A DNA stretch of 64,000 bases. Source: Flagellimonas ochracea (GTDB lineage: Bacteria; Bacteroidota; Bacteroidia; Flavobacteriales; Flavobacteriaceae). Numbering within the stretch: the first letter of the stretch is position 1; every line of letters begins with the position of its first letter. Of this stretch, positions 46,916-54,732 are shown in pieces. The stretch covers positions 1,054,001 through 1,118,000 of the forward strand of contig NZ_JAAABI010000001.1 of NCBI RefSeq assembly GCF_009903685.1, in the 5' to 3' direction. Below the pieces are notes generated by a model that was not told the origin of the DNA, made no database searches, and worked only from the letters and a program-made list of their open reading frames with translations. The position numbers were made by a program, and so were the translations under genes.

Positions 46916-47269
46916 CTATTTCCGATATTCCTTAAAAAGATATATCCAGAGTATCCTAGATAACCTCATGTTGAAGGAAGAAAGCAATACCAAAACCACT
47001 GCAATAACACCAACGATTCCCAAGTCAAATCGTTCTTCAAAAAAAGGACTGGCCATTAGAAATGTTGCTATCCCCTGTGCCACGGTAAGCACATAACTCA
47101 CATACATGGCTCCAAAGAAAAAACCGAGTTCCTTTTGATAGTTGAAGCCACAAGTAGGACATTGACCGTACATCTGGGGCCTACGGAAATTGAAGTAAAT
47201 ATTGGTCTCCTTAAAGATCCTGCCTATACCGCAATGGGGACATTTATTGGTCAAAATATTTTTCATCAT
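46916..47269 (-). CDS. DUF983 zinc-ribbon membrane protein
   Basis: A 117-residue protein. The N-terminal zinc ribbon has two pairs, CPHCG and CPTCG, separated by about 27 residues. Two hydrophobic helices follow (near 47-70 and 78-100). DUF983 proteins are widespread; some are encoded near cytochrome oxidase assembly genes, but none is here. I start it at 47269 (or 47266), 11 bp after the formylglycine-generating enzyme stop. It is the last gene of the five-gene operon driven from the promoter near 50730. Confidence 0.8.
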   Translation of the reverse strand: MMKNILTNKCPHCGIGRIFKETNIYFNFRRPQMYGQCPTCGFNYQKELGFFFGAMYVSYVLTVAQGIATFLMASPFFEERFDLGIVGVIAVVLVLLSSFNMRLSRILWIYLFKEYRK

Positions 47270-47280
47270 GATTGCCGATT

Positions 47281-48162
47281 TTATGGGTTGGAAATATCCT
47301 TTACACATCGAAAGCCAACGTGCATCAATGAAGTCTCGGGAGTTGAGCCACTCCGTCCTGATACCCTAAAGCCATGGCAGACCATTGGGTCACATAAAAA
47401 GGAACCTCCCCGCTGGGCCTTTTCGCTTTCAGGGTTGGGATTGAAGTTTTTCAAGTCCTCACTGTATGGAACTTTCCAATTCTCACACCACTCCCAAACA
47501 TTACCCGCCATGTCTTGAAGGCCTAAGGGCGATTCTCCAAAAGCCCCTACAGGAGAGGTATATCTATAGCCATCCTTTTGGCTGTTGTACAAGGGGAAGG
47601 CTCCCTGCCAGACATTGGCCTGGTATTCGCCATCTTTCATCAACGTATCGGAACCCCAAGGATATTTAGCTGTTTTGATCAATCCTCCATTTCTGGCTGC
47701 GTGCTCCCATTCCTGTTCTGTGGGCAAACGTTTCCCGGCCCAATTGCAATAGGCTTTGGCATCGTTCCAAGAGACTTGGGTTACCGGGTGATTGTCTTTC
47801 GCTTGTTCACCCTTAGGACCTTGAGGGAACATCCAGTTGGCTCCATCGACCAAGGTCCAACGACCTGTTTCCATTTGGAAGACACCTGCGCTGCCAAATT
47901 TTTGTGCATCGGTAACATAATGGGTCTCTGCTACAAATGTTCTGAATTGGGCTACGGTTACTGGATGAATGTCCATATAAAAGGCTTTGGTAACCTTTTC
48001 ATGGACCGGGCCTTCCTGTGCAAAGACTTCATTAGATCCGATGATGCTTTTTCCACCGGGCACCAATACCATTCCTGCAGGGACCTCTTCTTTTGAAATC
48101 GCAAAAGAACTTGCGAAAACCACAATAGCTATGGCCACTATAAAAATTATGCTTCGTTTCAT
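47281..48162 (-). CDS. Exported formylglycine-generating enzyme (SUMF1-type sulfatase maturase)
   Basis: A 293-residue protein with a Sec signal (1-22). The FGE-sulfatase domain fills the rest: GMVLVPGG, VTVAQFRTFV, NHPVTQVSWNDAKAYCNWAG, RLPTEQEWEHAAR and GLQDMAGNVWEW. The active site RGGSFLCDPMVCHGFR has both catalytic cysteines, Cys257 and Cys262, with the same spacing as human Cys336/Cys341. It is therefore a likely O2-dependent enzyme that turns the Cys of a CxPxR motif into formylglycine. The natural client is the arylsulfatase at 51889-53676, also exported. It starts 4 bp after the protease stop. Confidence 0.9.
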   Translation of the reverse strand: MKRSIIFIVAIAIVVFASSFAISKEEVPAGMVLVPGGKSIIGSNEVFAQEGPVHEKVTKAFYMDIHPVTVAQFRTFVAETHYVTDAQKFGSAGVFQMETGRWTLVDGANWMFPQGPKGEQAKDNHPVTQVSWNDAKAYCNWAGKRLPTEQEWEHAARNGGLIKTAKYPWGSDTLMKDGEYQANVWQGAFPLYNSQKDGYRYTSPVGAFGESPLGLQDMAGNVWEWCENWKVPYSEDLKNFNPNPESEKAQRGGSFLCDPMVCHGFRVSGRSGSTPETSLMHVGFRCVKDISNP

Positions 48163-48166
48163 GGTC

Positions 48167-49198
48167 TTATTTATTTAATTGAATGGTTATATTTTCAGTT
48201 TTTCCGCCCCTTACAATTTCCAATTCCAAGGGACTATTGGTTTTTTTAGATTTTTGAACTATCCTGACAACTTCTTCCAAAACATCAACAGATTCAAGTT
48301 TGATCCCGTTCACCCTCAGAATGACGTCACCACCTAGAATGATTTTTTCTTCGTTGAGTTCTATTGCTACATTTCCACCTTTTAACCCAGCGAAGTCTGC
48401 AGGTGAAAGTGGAACCACACGTTGCACCAGTAACCCACCACTTTGGGGAACATTAAGTAGGTAGGCGGAGGCTTCATCGAGCAGATAGCCATCCAGTCCT
48501 GTATAAAGACTATTTTCATCGACTACCAACTTTTTAGTTACGTTGGAGGTAGCGGCAAAGCCAATGCCTTCAAAACCACCCGACTCTGTCAAAATTGAAC
48601 TAACGATGCCGATTACATTACCGTTTGAATTGAACATAGGACCTCCGGAATTACCATGATTAATGGCGGCATCGGTTTGAAAGAATTCCGCCCTTACAAA
48701 GCCACTGGTCATATTGATTTCTTGGTGCTTTCCACTGATGTGACCCACTGAAAGGGAATGGGATAGACCATACGGCGCCCCTATGATGCAAATCTTTTCT
48801 CCGATTTTTACTTCATCAGAATCTGCAAGTTCAGCAACGGCAAGATCTTCAGGTATCCAAGCGAGTTTTAATAGAGCTACATCCGCACCTTTGGAAAGTC
48901 TAATGATTTTTGCTGGTATCTCCTTCCCAAATGTGAACTTGATTTTGACTTTTTCAGCAGTCTGTACTACATGTGCAGCGGTCAGGATCAAGCCATCCTC
49001 AGAAATCACCACGCCGGAACCAAGACCCTCCTCATAAACTGTATATTCTGGGTTCGAACGGTCTTTTGAGTTGGAGATGATTTCCACAACGGCATCATTC
49101 ACCTTTAGGTAAATTTCAGCAGGTTCTAAACTGGTTTGGGCCATCGCAAATTGTAAACCAATTGCCAATACTGTCAAAAAACTAAGTAACATTTTCAT
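48167..49198 (-). CDS. Secreted trypsin-like (DegP/HtrA-type) serine protease with one PDZ domain
   Basis: A 343-residue protein with a Sec signal (1-21). The catalytic triad is intact: His76 in LTAAHVV, Asp106 in KGADVALLKL and Ser184 in NHGNSGGPMF. A PDZ domain (about 245-335) contains LSPADFAGLKGG and GGDVILRVNG. It probably works in periplasmic protein quality control or in processing the exported proteins encoded around it. It lies between the beta-barrel gene (49 bp) and the sulfatase-maturase gene (4 bp). Confidence 0.87.
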   Translation of the reverse strand: MKMLLSFLTVLAIGLQFAMAQTSLEPAEIYLKVNDAVVEIISNSKDRSNPEYTVYEEGLGSGVVISEDGLILTAAHVVQTAEKVKIKFTFGKEIPAKIIRLSKGADVALLKLAWIPEDLAVAELADSDEVKIGEKICIIGAPYGLSHSLSVGHISGKHQEINMTSGFVRAEFFQTDAAINHGNSGGPMFNSNGNVIGIVSSILTESGGFEGIGFAATSNVTKKLVVDENSLYTGLDGYLLDEASAYLLNVPQSGGLLVQRVVPLSPADFAGLKGGNVAIELNEEKIILGGDVILRVNGIKLESVDVLEEVVRIVQKSKKTNSPLELEIVRGGKTENITIQLNK

Positions 49199-49247
49199 TG
49201 AGATCGCTTTATACGTTGAAATCCAATTTCCCTTACGGTTTTTAGAA

Positions 49248-50141
49248 TTACTTTATTAAAAGGAAGCTGGCTTTTAGAAAAGCACCGTTTTCAAGTCCGT
49301 AATCTTCGGTATCACCGTTCACATCGGTCGCCGTCAGCTTTCTTTTCAATGAAATTCCTCCTGATAATTGAAGCCTAACACTTTTCGAAAGGTCAGTGGC
49401 TATAGTGGGCCCGATATTGTACCTTGAAAATTTCACACTTTGAACCTGCCCTATATTGCCATTGGCATCCTCAACATTCAACGCATATTCGTTGCCCTGA
49501 AGATCTACTCGGAATCCCAATATGACCTTATTGAGTCGATAGCGCACCGCAGCCTGTATCGGGGCCAAGATCACGATATCCAGATTGCCCTTGCGATATA
49601 CAAACTCCGCCAAAGGCACCAGTTGGGGCTCACCAAATCCATTGATATAGGCCGCACCCAGACCATATGTAAAGCCATTTTCAGTGATGTGCCGAACAAG
49701 GCCCGATGCCTGCAGTGTAAAAGCATCGGAACTTAAGCTTCCTGAAAAATCGGATGCAATCGTCGGTGAAAGAATGGCCCGAATCGCCCAACGATCATTC
49801 AACTTTTGATTGATTCCAGCTGAAAATTTGAGTGCATGAAGGTTGGCTTCAACATTTCGATCATTGGGGAGGTCATTTAAGGGCCCTCCAAGAAAGGTGT
49901 AGTCAACTCCTGCAAAAAGGGTGGTTTTTTCATTTTTTAGTTTGAAAGGCGCTAGAAAGAATGCCCGAAATTCAGAAAGGTTGATTTCTGTGTCCCCAAG
50001 TTGTTCATTTGAGGGGTTCTCCAAACGTACCGCTGGGTTGAATGTATAGGTAATCCCTGCTACGTTGAAACCCTCATCTTGTGCCTTTATTTGAAAAAGG
50101 ATGGTCAAAAAAAATATCGTTGTTATGATTCTAGTTTTCAT
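49248..50141 (-). CDS. Outer-membrane beta-barrel-like protein
   Basis: A 297-residue protein; I start it at the ATG at 50141 (MKTRIITTIFFLTILFQ), 10 bp after the DUF4136 stop. After a Sec signal the sequence has regular amphipathic strands, such as TTLFAGVDYTFLGGPL, GFTYGLGAAYINGFG and VRLQLSGGISLKRKL, and ends in hydrophobic residues, consistent with a small barrel or porin-like channel. It has no family I can name with confidence. It may move substrate or product of the sulfatase system across the outer membrane. Confidence 0.72.
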   Translation of the reverse strand: MKTRIITTIFFLTILFQIKAQDEGFNVAGITYTFNPAVRLENPSNEQLGDTEINLSEFRAFFLAPFKLKNEKTTLFAGVDYTFLGGPLNDLPNDRNVEANLHALKFSAGINQKLNDRWAIRAILSPTIASDFSGSLSSDAFTLQASGLVRHITENGFTYGLGAAYINGFGEPQLVPLAEFVYRKGNLDIVILAPIQAAVRYRLNKVILGFRVDLQGNEYALNVEDANGNIGQVQSVKFSRYNIGPTIATDLSKSVRLQLSGGISLKRKLTATDVNGDTEDYGLENGAFLKASFLLIK

Positions 50142-50151
50142 GATGTTTGTT

Positions 50152-50691
50152 TTAACTATTTTGGTCTGTCTTATATTGATCAAAAATGGCCTTGACCGCT
50201 TCGTTTATCTTCTCTTCCAATTTGATGGAATTGGGATTGATTATACCAGTAGTGCTCCCATGCCATACGACTTGTTTGGTCTTTGCATCGACAAAGTCAA
50301 CAATCAAGGTGCCTTCAGTATATTCCCGGACGTCGACATCCGTGATTTGATATTGCCACCTTCTTCTTCCGTAGTAATTTGTATATACATTATAATCCTG
50401 TTTGGTATCGACAATTACAAAGTAGCTGACCAACACATCTGGACCGGTCACACCAGAATTGTTCTGTACAGTTGAAAGGGCAGCAGCCTGTTCTGCTATC
50501 GCTTTTTCCAACTGCATCTTTTGCGTTGGATTTACATTGGGTAAAAACCCCTTCTCGGTATCTGCGACCGTGTAGAAATTGTATTTGTTCAAGTCGGCAG
50601 TATCAGCGGTTTCACTGGATACCTTCAGACTGGAACAAGCTGTGACCAGCAAAACCAGAAATACCGATAAAATTCTTAGCGTTGTTTTCAT
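50152..50691 (-). CDS. DUF4136 lipoprotein
   Basis: A 179-residue lipoprotein (signal MKTTLRILSVFLVLLVTAC, then SSLKVSSE). The mature part matches DUF4136: LNKYNFYTVADTEK, KAIAEQAAALSTVQN, DVLVSYFVIVDTKQDYNVYTN, YTEGTLIVDFVDAKTKQVVWHG and INEAVKAIFDQY. The role of this family is unknown. It is the first gene of the operon with the beta-barrel, protease, FGE and DUF983 genes. Its promoter carries one of the four shared direct-repeat sites. Confidence 0.85.
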   Translation of the reverse strand: MKTTLRILSVFLVLLVTACSSLKVSSETADTADLNKYNFYTVADTEKGFLPNVNPTQKMQLEKAIAEQAAALSTVQNNSGVTGPDVLVSYFVIVDTKQDYNVYTNYYGRRRWQYQITDVDVREYTEGTLIVDFVDAKTKQVVWHGSTTGIINPNSIKLEEKINEAVKAIFDQYKTDQNS

Positions 50692-50728
50692 GACATTTAT
50701 TTTTAGGTTGTTAAACATAAATTCTGGT

Positions 50729-50797
50729 CAAACTTACCCTTGAATAGCCCTAGAAACACGCGAGAATTTCCCATCGCTTCATATGGGTTTCCCAACG
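50729..50797 (-). promoter_or_regulatory. Promoter A with LytTR-type direct repeats, for the DUF4136-barrel-protease-FGE-DUF983 operon
   Basis: Reading the minus strand, repeat one CGTTGGGAAA (50797-50788), 11 bp, and repeat two CGATGGGAAA (50776-50767) are 21 bp apart. After 10 bp comes TTTC (50756-50753), then 16 bp, then the -7 box TAAGTTTG (50736-50729). The leader would be about 32 bases. Three other promoters in this region have the same layout. Confidence 0.8.
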
Positions 50798-50868
50798 GGA
50801 AGTAGTAGTTTTTGACATAAAAAAACCACCTGTGATCAACAGGTGGTCCAAACAACAAAACTTGAAAA

Positions 50869-51870
50869 CTAATTGCTCTCTATGTAGTTTTTGAATTTTT
50901 CCTGAAAGTCGTGAAAACTCCAGCTTAACGTGATCTTGGTCACCGTACCATCTAAGGAAACATTATCATTTCCTGAAGAAAAGGTTTGGTTATGGGTCAG
51001 GAAAAGATTTAGGTTGTCATTGATGTTGAACCCAACCGTTGCACCGATCAAGTGCACATTTTGACCTGCCTGTTCACTGATCATCATTCCCGTTTCCTTT
51101 GAGATGAACTCTGAACTTCCGCCATTCATGTAACTGTAGTCCAGGGATAAGAAGCTGTTTTTGGTAATATCCTTTGTCAAATGGCTTTCTACCACAAAGA
51201 GGCCACTTTGCTCTATCTCTTGACCTTGAAAATCATTGTTTCTTGAAAACAAGGTGTATGATGGAAAGACTTCCAATGTTGTTTTCTTGCCCTGTACCCA
51301 TGGACCTATGCGCTGAACAAAGGGCAGACCGAATTTAAACTTGAATTGGTTGCTACCGATGTTTACGGGATTCTCCGAATCGTATTGGCCAGTGGGAAAA
51401 CTTACCGCTGCTTGGAGATACAACAAGCTAGGATTTTCATGGCGTACAAAATCCTTGATCATCAAGCCCTCAGCTCCAATAAGGTTGATGGTGTTTGACC
51501 ACATCAAATCGCCAAAACCATGCTGAAAAATAGTGTTTGAAGCTGCTGCCGGACCTTCGGGGTCTACATTTACCGTGGCCGTAATATTTCCGGCAGGCAC
51601 GAATAGGGTTGAATAAAAAGTTCTTCCAAAAATGGGCTGGCTTCTAGTATAGGTCAGCATATATAAATTATTGTCAACGGTTGCATTGGGATTGATAAAG
51701 CTCAGATTGTTGGCCGAGGCATTCACCTTGGCATTGATGAAATGGGCACTTAAGATGTTCAAATTTTTGGGTAGCGCCCAATAGGTCCTGGGGCCGTCTA
51801 ACTGTGCATTCGTTTTTCCGAATAAAAGAAATGTTATGATAATGAGATATACATATTTCATGATTTCCAA
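50869..51870 (-). CDS. Outer-membrane beta-barrel transporter-like protein (MetA/phenol-degradation type)
   Basis: A 333-residue protein with a Sec signal (to about residue 22, KTNAQ; an alternative start is the ATG at 51861). The body has the strand pattern and aromatic girdle of the 'MetA-pathway of phenol degradation' barrels: NLYMLTYTRSQPIFGRTFYS, LYLQAAVSFPTGQYDSENPV, VFPSYTLFSRNNDF and FLSLDYSYMNGGSS. Such barrels are usually taken to admit hydrophobic compounds. It starts 18 bp after the arylsulfatase gene, so the two share a transcript. Confidence 0.75.
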   Translation of the reverse strand: MEIMKYVYLIIITFLLFGKTNAQLDGPRTYWALPKNLNILSAHFINAKVNASANNLSFINPNATVDNNLYMLTYTRSQPIFGRTFYSTLFVPAGNITATVNVDPEGPAAASNTIFQHGFGDLMWSNTINLIGAEGLMIKDFVRHENPSLLYLQAAVSFPTGQYDSENPVNIGSNQFKFKFGLPFVQRIGPWVQGKKTTLEVFPSYTLFSRNNDFQGQEIEQSGLFVVESHLTKDITKNSFLSLDYSYMNGGSSEFISKETGMMISEQAGQNVHLIGATVGFNINDNLNLFLTHNQTFSSGNDNVSLDGTVTKITLSWSFHDFQEKFKNYIESN

Positions 51871-51888
51871 TTTTTTAGGGTTGTTTGC

Positions 51889-53676
51889 TTATTGCTTGTT
51901 ATCTATTTCAGGTACAGTTTCAGAACCTCTGTCGAACTCAGGGTCATAGAAAGCCGGTCTTGGGGGAAGTTTATCCTCCAAACCATCGTAAACCGTGCGG
52001 TTTGGTGCGATGACGTTATTGGTGGTTCTATATTCTTCCCAATCGGCTACGAGTTCCTTTAATTTTTCAGGATGGGATTGGGCCAGATTGTGTCGTTCAC
52101 CAGGGTCGTTCTCAAGATTGTACAACTCCCATGAGCCATTTCCATAAGGAACCACCATGCTGACCAATTTCCAAGGTCCTTTGCGAATCGCTTTGCAATT
52201 CCATAGCTCCACACCGATATATTCTTCATCTGTTCTCGGGGAACTTTTCTCACCTTTGAGGGTAGCCACCCAAGATTTTCCTTGCATGGGCAGTGTTGTT
52301 TGACCTTTGAACGTATTAGGTGCCGTTATCCCGGCCAGTTCTAAAAAGGTGGGTGCTATATCTTTCACCTGCATTACGGCCTCGGTATTTATTTGGCCAG
52401 CGTTGGTCTTATCGGGGCTCACAACAATAAGCGGTGAACGGATGCCGCCTTCGTAGGTCGTATACTTGGTACCATTGAAAGGGGCCGCGGAAACTTGTGC
52501 CCATGAAGGGCCATATGCCGTCCAAGAACCCTTTCTTCCCCAGTTTTCAAAGCCATGGGTATATTCACTGGCAAACCAATTGGCCTTTTCCGTAGCAGGG
52601 TAATTTTTGTAGTTGTCGGCCTTCTGGGCAGCGTCAGGGCCGTTGTCGGAGAAGAAAACAATGTAAGTGTTCTTGCGAAGGTCATTTTTTTCGAGATACT
52701 CCATCAACCTTCCAATCTCCATGTCCATATAATCCAATACCGCGGCAAAAACCTCCATTTTTCTGGCTGTGATAGTCTGTGCAAGCGGTTTGAGCTTATC
52801 AAAACCCGGCACGTACCAAAGTCGCTCACCCATTTCGGTTTTTTCGGACAGTATGCCCATTTTAACCATTCTCTTCAAACGCTCATCCCTTAATACATCC
52901 CATCCTTTATCGAAGACACCCTGATACTTCCGCAACCATTTGTTTGGAACGGCCAAGGGGTCGTGTGGTGCTTGGTGGGCCAGATACGCAAAGAAGGGCC
53001 TGCCATCGGTCTTGTTCGCATCAATGTAATCAATGATCTTATTGGTGAATGTGGTGGTGGCATAATAGTTCTTGGGTAGCTCTTCAAGATATTCCCCATC
53101 TTCGGAGAAATGGTTCTTGTCGATATGTGAATCCGGACCTTTGAAGTCGAAATAACTTCCTGCACCCGATAGCATGGCGAACGACTTTTCAAAGCCTCTT
53201 GAATGCGGTAGATTTTCCTTGGCCTTTCCCAAATGCCATTTCCCGGCCATATAGGTGTGATAACCATTGTCTTTCAGTATCTCGGAAATTGCGGGAATAT
53301 CTGTTCGCAGGTATCCTTCATAACCGACAACATCCATTTGGTTCTGTGCCGTTTTTTCATACATATTTCCCAAGCCTGCCAAATGGCTGTCCATCCCTGA
53401 GAGCAGCATTGACCTCGTCGGGGAACAGGTGGGTGCCACATAGAAATTGGTATAGCGCACCCCATCTTGGGCGAGCTTATCAATGTTAGGGGTATTGATT
53501 TCACCACCAAAAGCCCCCACGTCCGAAAAGCCCATGTCATCGGCGACAATGACAATGAAGTTGGGTTGGTCCGTTTTCTTTGTCTGGGCATTCATCTGGC
53601 CACTGATAAACACGACCATCAATGCCACAAGAGCGAACATCTCAGATTTTACTTTGTTTGTTTTCATCGTTTTCAA
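51889..53676 (-). CDS. Exported arylsulfatase (type I, formylglycine-dependent)
   Basis: A 595-residue sulfatase with a Sec signal (to about residue 31). The metal-binding Asp46-Asp47 lie in VIVADDMGFSDVG. The formylglycine motif is C-S-P-T-R, Cys84-Arg88, in APTCSPTRSMLLSG, so it needs an FGE. TYMAGKWHLG (Lys146, His148), HQAPHDPLAVP and FFSDNGPD complete the active site. The overall layout resembles Pseudomonas AtsA-type arylsulfatases rather than short polysaccharide exosulfatases. It releases sulfate from an aromatic or related ester; the natural substrate is unknown. Its promoter carries a shared direct-repeat site. Confidence 0.92.
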   Translation of the reverse strand: MKTMKTNKVKSEMFALVALMVVFISGQMNAQTKKTDQPNFIVIVADDMGFSDVGAFGGEINTPNIDKLAQDGVRYTNFYVAPTCSPTRSMLLSGMDSHLAGLGNMYEKTAQNQMDVVGYEGYLRTDIPAISEILKDNGYHTYMAGKWHLGKAKENLPHSRGFEKSFAMLSGAGSYFDFKGPDSHIDKNHFSEDGEYLEELPKNYYATTTFTNKIIDYIDANKTDGRPFFAYLAHQAPHDPLAVPNKWLRKYQGVFDKGWDVLRDERLKRMVKMGILSEKTEMGERLWYVPGFDKLKPLAQTITARKMEVFAAVLDYMDMEIGRLMEYLEKNDLRKNTYIVFFSDNGPDAAQKADNYKNYPATEKANWFASEYTHGFENWGRKGSWTAYGPSWAQVSAAPFNGTKYTTYEGGIRSPLIVVSPDKTNAGQINTEAVMQVKDIAPTFLELAGITAPNTFKGQTTLPMQGKSWVATLKGEKSSPRTDEEYIGVELWNCKAIRKGPWKLVSMVVPYGNGSWELYNLENDPGERHNLAQSHPEKLKELVADWEEYRTTNNVIAPNRTVYDGLEDKLPPRPAFYDPEFDRGSETVPEIDNKQ

Positions 53677-53710
53677 ATTATTAGGTTGTATTTCGTTTTA
53701 AATGTTGATA

Positions 53711-53779
53711 CAATGTTATGGTAGTGAAGCAAACAACACTACCGAGTATTACCCAATGTTGCCTTTCGCTTTCCGAACG
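53711..53779 (-). promoter_or_regulatory. Promoter D with LytTR-type direct repeats, for the arylsulfatase-barrel operon
   Basis: Minus strand: CGTTCGGAAA (53779-53770), 11 bp, CATTGGGTAA (53758-53749), 10 bp, TGTT (53738-53735), 16 bp, then TAACATTG (53718-53711) as -7. The site ends one base before the stop codon of the next gene. A perfect inverted repeat GGTAGTG/CACTACC (53720-53726 and 53737-53743) overlaps the -33 region and could be a second operator. Confidence 0.77.
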
Positions 53780-54586
53780 TTACGGTTTGCTCGCCTTCTT
53801 TTTGAATATGACCTTTGGAATCAATGCGGTAAAAGTGAATTTGAATGTCCAGTCCCCTCCACTGAGCTCCGGGCTTTCCATAAGATAATCGGCCCCGACC
53901 TGTATATTAAAGGGAAGAAAGCCTTTTGGCTTTACTATTTTTCCAAAACCTATGCCCACAGGTATGGTCCAGCGGTTATCTGAATCAGCTTGCCAGTTGG
54001 CCACCACTTTGGGCGAAGTGGATAGATAATAACCATTGGGCAGGTTGTAGTTGATAAAGGGTTGAACCGTGAACGCAGCATTATCACTCTCTAAGGACCA
54101 AACATTGTTGATCAGCATCCCGATTACCCAATTACTGGGCTTCACAACACCCACTACCGATGGTCCCACGCCCCACTCTTGAATTCCCAAATTATCCCCT
54201 GCCGTGGGTAGATTGAATACGGGACCAACACCCCAGCTCACCTTGCCTTTTTTTGTATAAAACACGGAAAGATTCACATCCCCAATGCCATTGAAATTGC
54301 CCGACTCGGCAAAAACATTGGGTTGGTTTACAATGGGTAAGATGACCCTTGCGATGATCTTACCATCGGCCATGGGTATTACAGGCTGTAGGTTGGTAAT
54401 GCTCAGTGTCCGGTCAAATGGGCCAATACCAAAAGTAGTATTGTTTTGAAAGGGTATACTGATGATGTTCGCAATGGGATCTTGGGCAATTTTGGCCAAA
54501 TCTTCTTCGGTAAGTTGGCCATAAATGTGTTGATTGCCCAAATACAGGCTTAACACAGTGATGAATATGCATCTGAAATTTTTCAT
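53780..54586 (-). CDS. Outer-membrane transporter-like protein ('neuromedin U' type)
   Basis: A 268-residue exported protein (signal to about residue 23, HIYGQ). It has the family start LTEEDLAKIAQDPIANIISIPFQNNTTF (in two parts, around residues 24-52), then FNLPTAGDN, NVWSLESDNAAFTVQPFINY and NLPNGYYLSTSPKV, all typical of the family misnamed 'neuromedin U' in databases. The strands suggest an outer-membrane barrel. Function is unknown. It has its own promoter with a shared direct-repeat site, and the next shared site lies at its 3' end. Confidence 0.8.
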   Translation of the reverse strand: MKNFRCIFITVLSLYLGNQHIYGQLTEEDLAKIAQDPIANIISIPFQNNTTFGIGPFDRTLSITNLQPVIPMADGKIIARVILPIVNQPNVFAESGNFNGIGDVNLSVFYTKKGKVSWGVGPVFNLPTAGDNLGIQEWGVGPSVVGVVKPSNWVIGMLINNVWSLESDNAAFTVQPFINYNLPNGYYLSTSPKVVANWQADSDNRWTIPVGIGFGKIVKPKGFLPFNIQVGADYLMESPELSGGDWTFKFTFTALIPKVIFKKKASKP

Positions 54587-54612
54587 TACTTGCGGATTTA
54601 TTGATTATGGTT

Positions 54613-54691
54613 CAAAGCTAGAAGTGCAGTACGCTACAAACACCTTGTAATTACCCATCGTAGCGATACCATTTCCCAACGCGTTACAAGG
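54613..54691 (-). promoter_or_regulatory. Promoter C with LytTR-type direct repeats, for the neuromedin-U-like gene
   Basis: Minus strand: CGTTGGGAAA (54681-54672), 11 bp, CGATGGGTAA (54660-54651), 10 bp, TTTG (54640-54637), 16 bp, TAGCTTTG (54620-54613). Both core boxes match the Bacteroidota consensus. The direct repeats are bracketed by a perfect inverted repeat CCTTGTAA (54643-54650) and TTACAAGG (54684-54691). The site also lies upstream of the divergent cyclase gene. Confidence 0.82.
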
Positions 54692-54732
54692 AAATTCAGT
54701 GATTAGTATCTTTAGCTAACATTGAATCGGAA

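Noticed and set aside
49206-49237. A possible fifth direct-repeat site upstream of the trypsin-like protease gene (TTTCCCTTACGG).
   Set aside because: The second repeat is poor, the first has an extra base, and a -7 box at the fixed 38-bp distance would fall inside the gene; the gene is better explained as part of operon A.
54707-54714. TATCTTTA as a plus-strand promoter for the adenylate cyclase gene.
   Set aside because: It lacks the final G of the consensus and has no -33 TTTG at the right distance; left unassigned.
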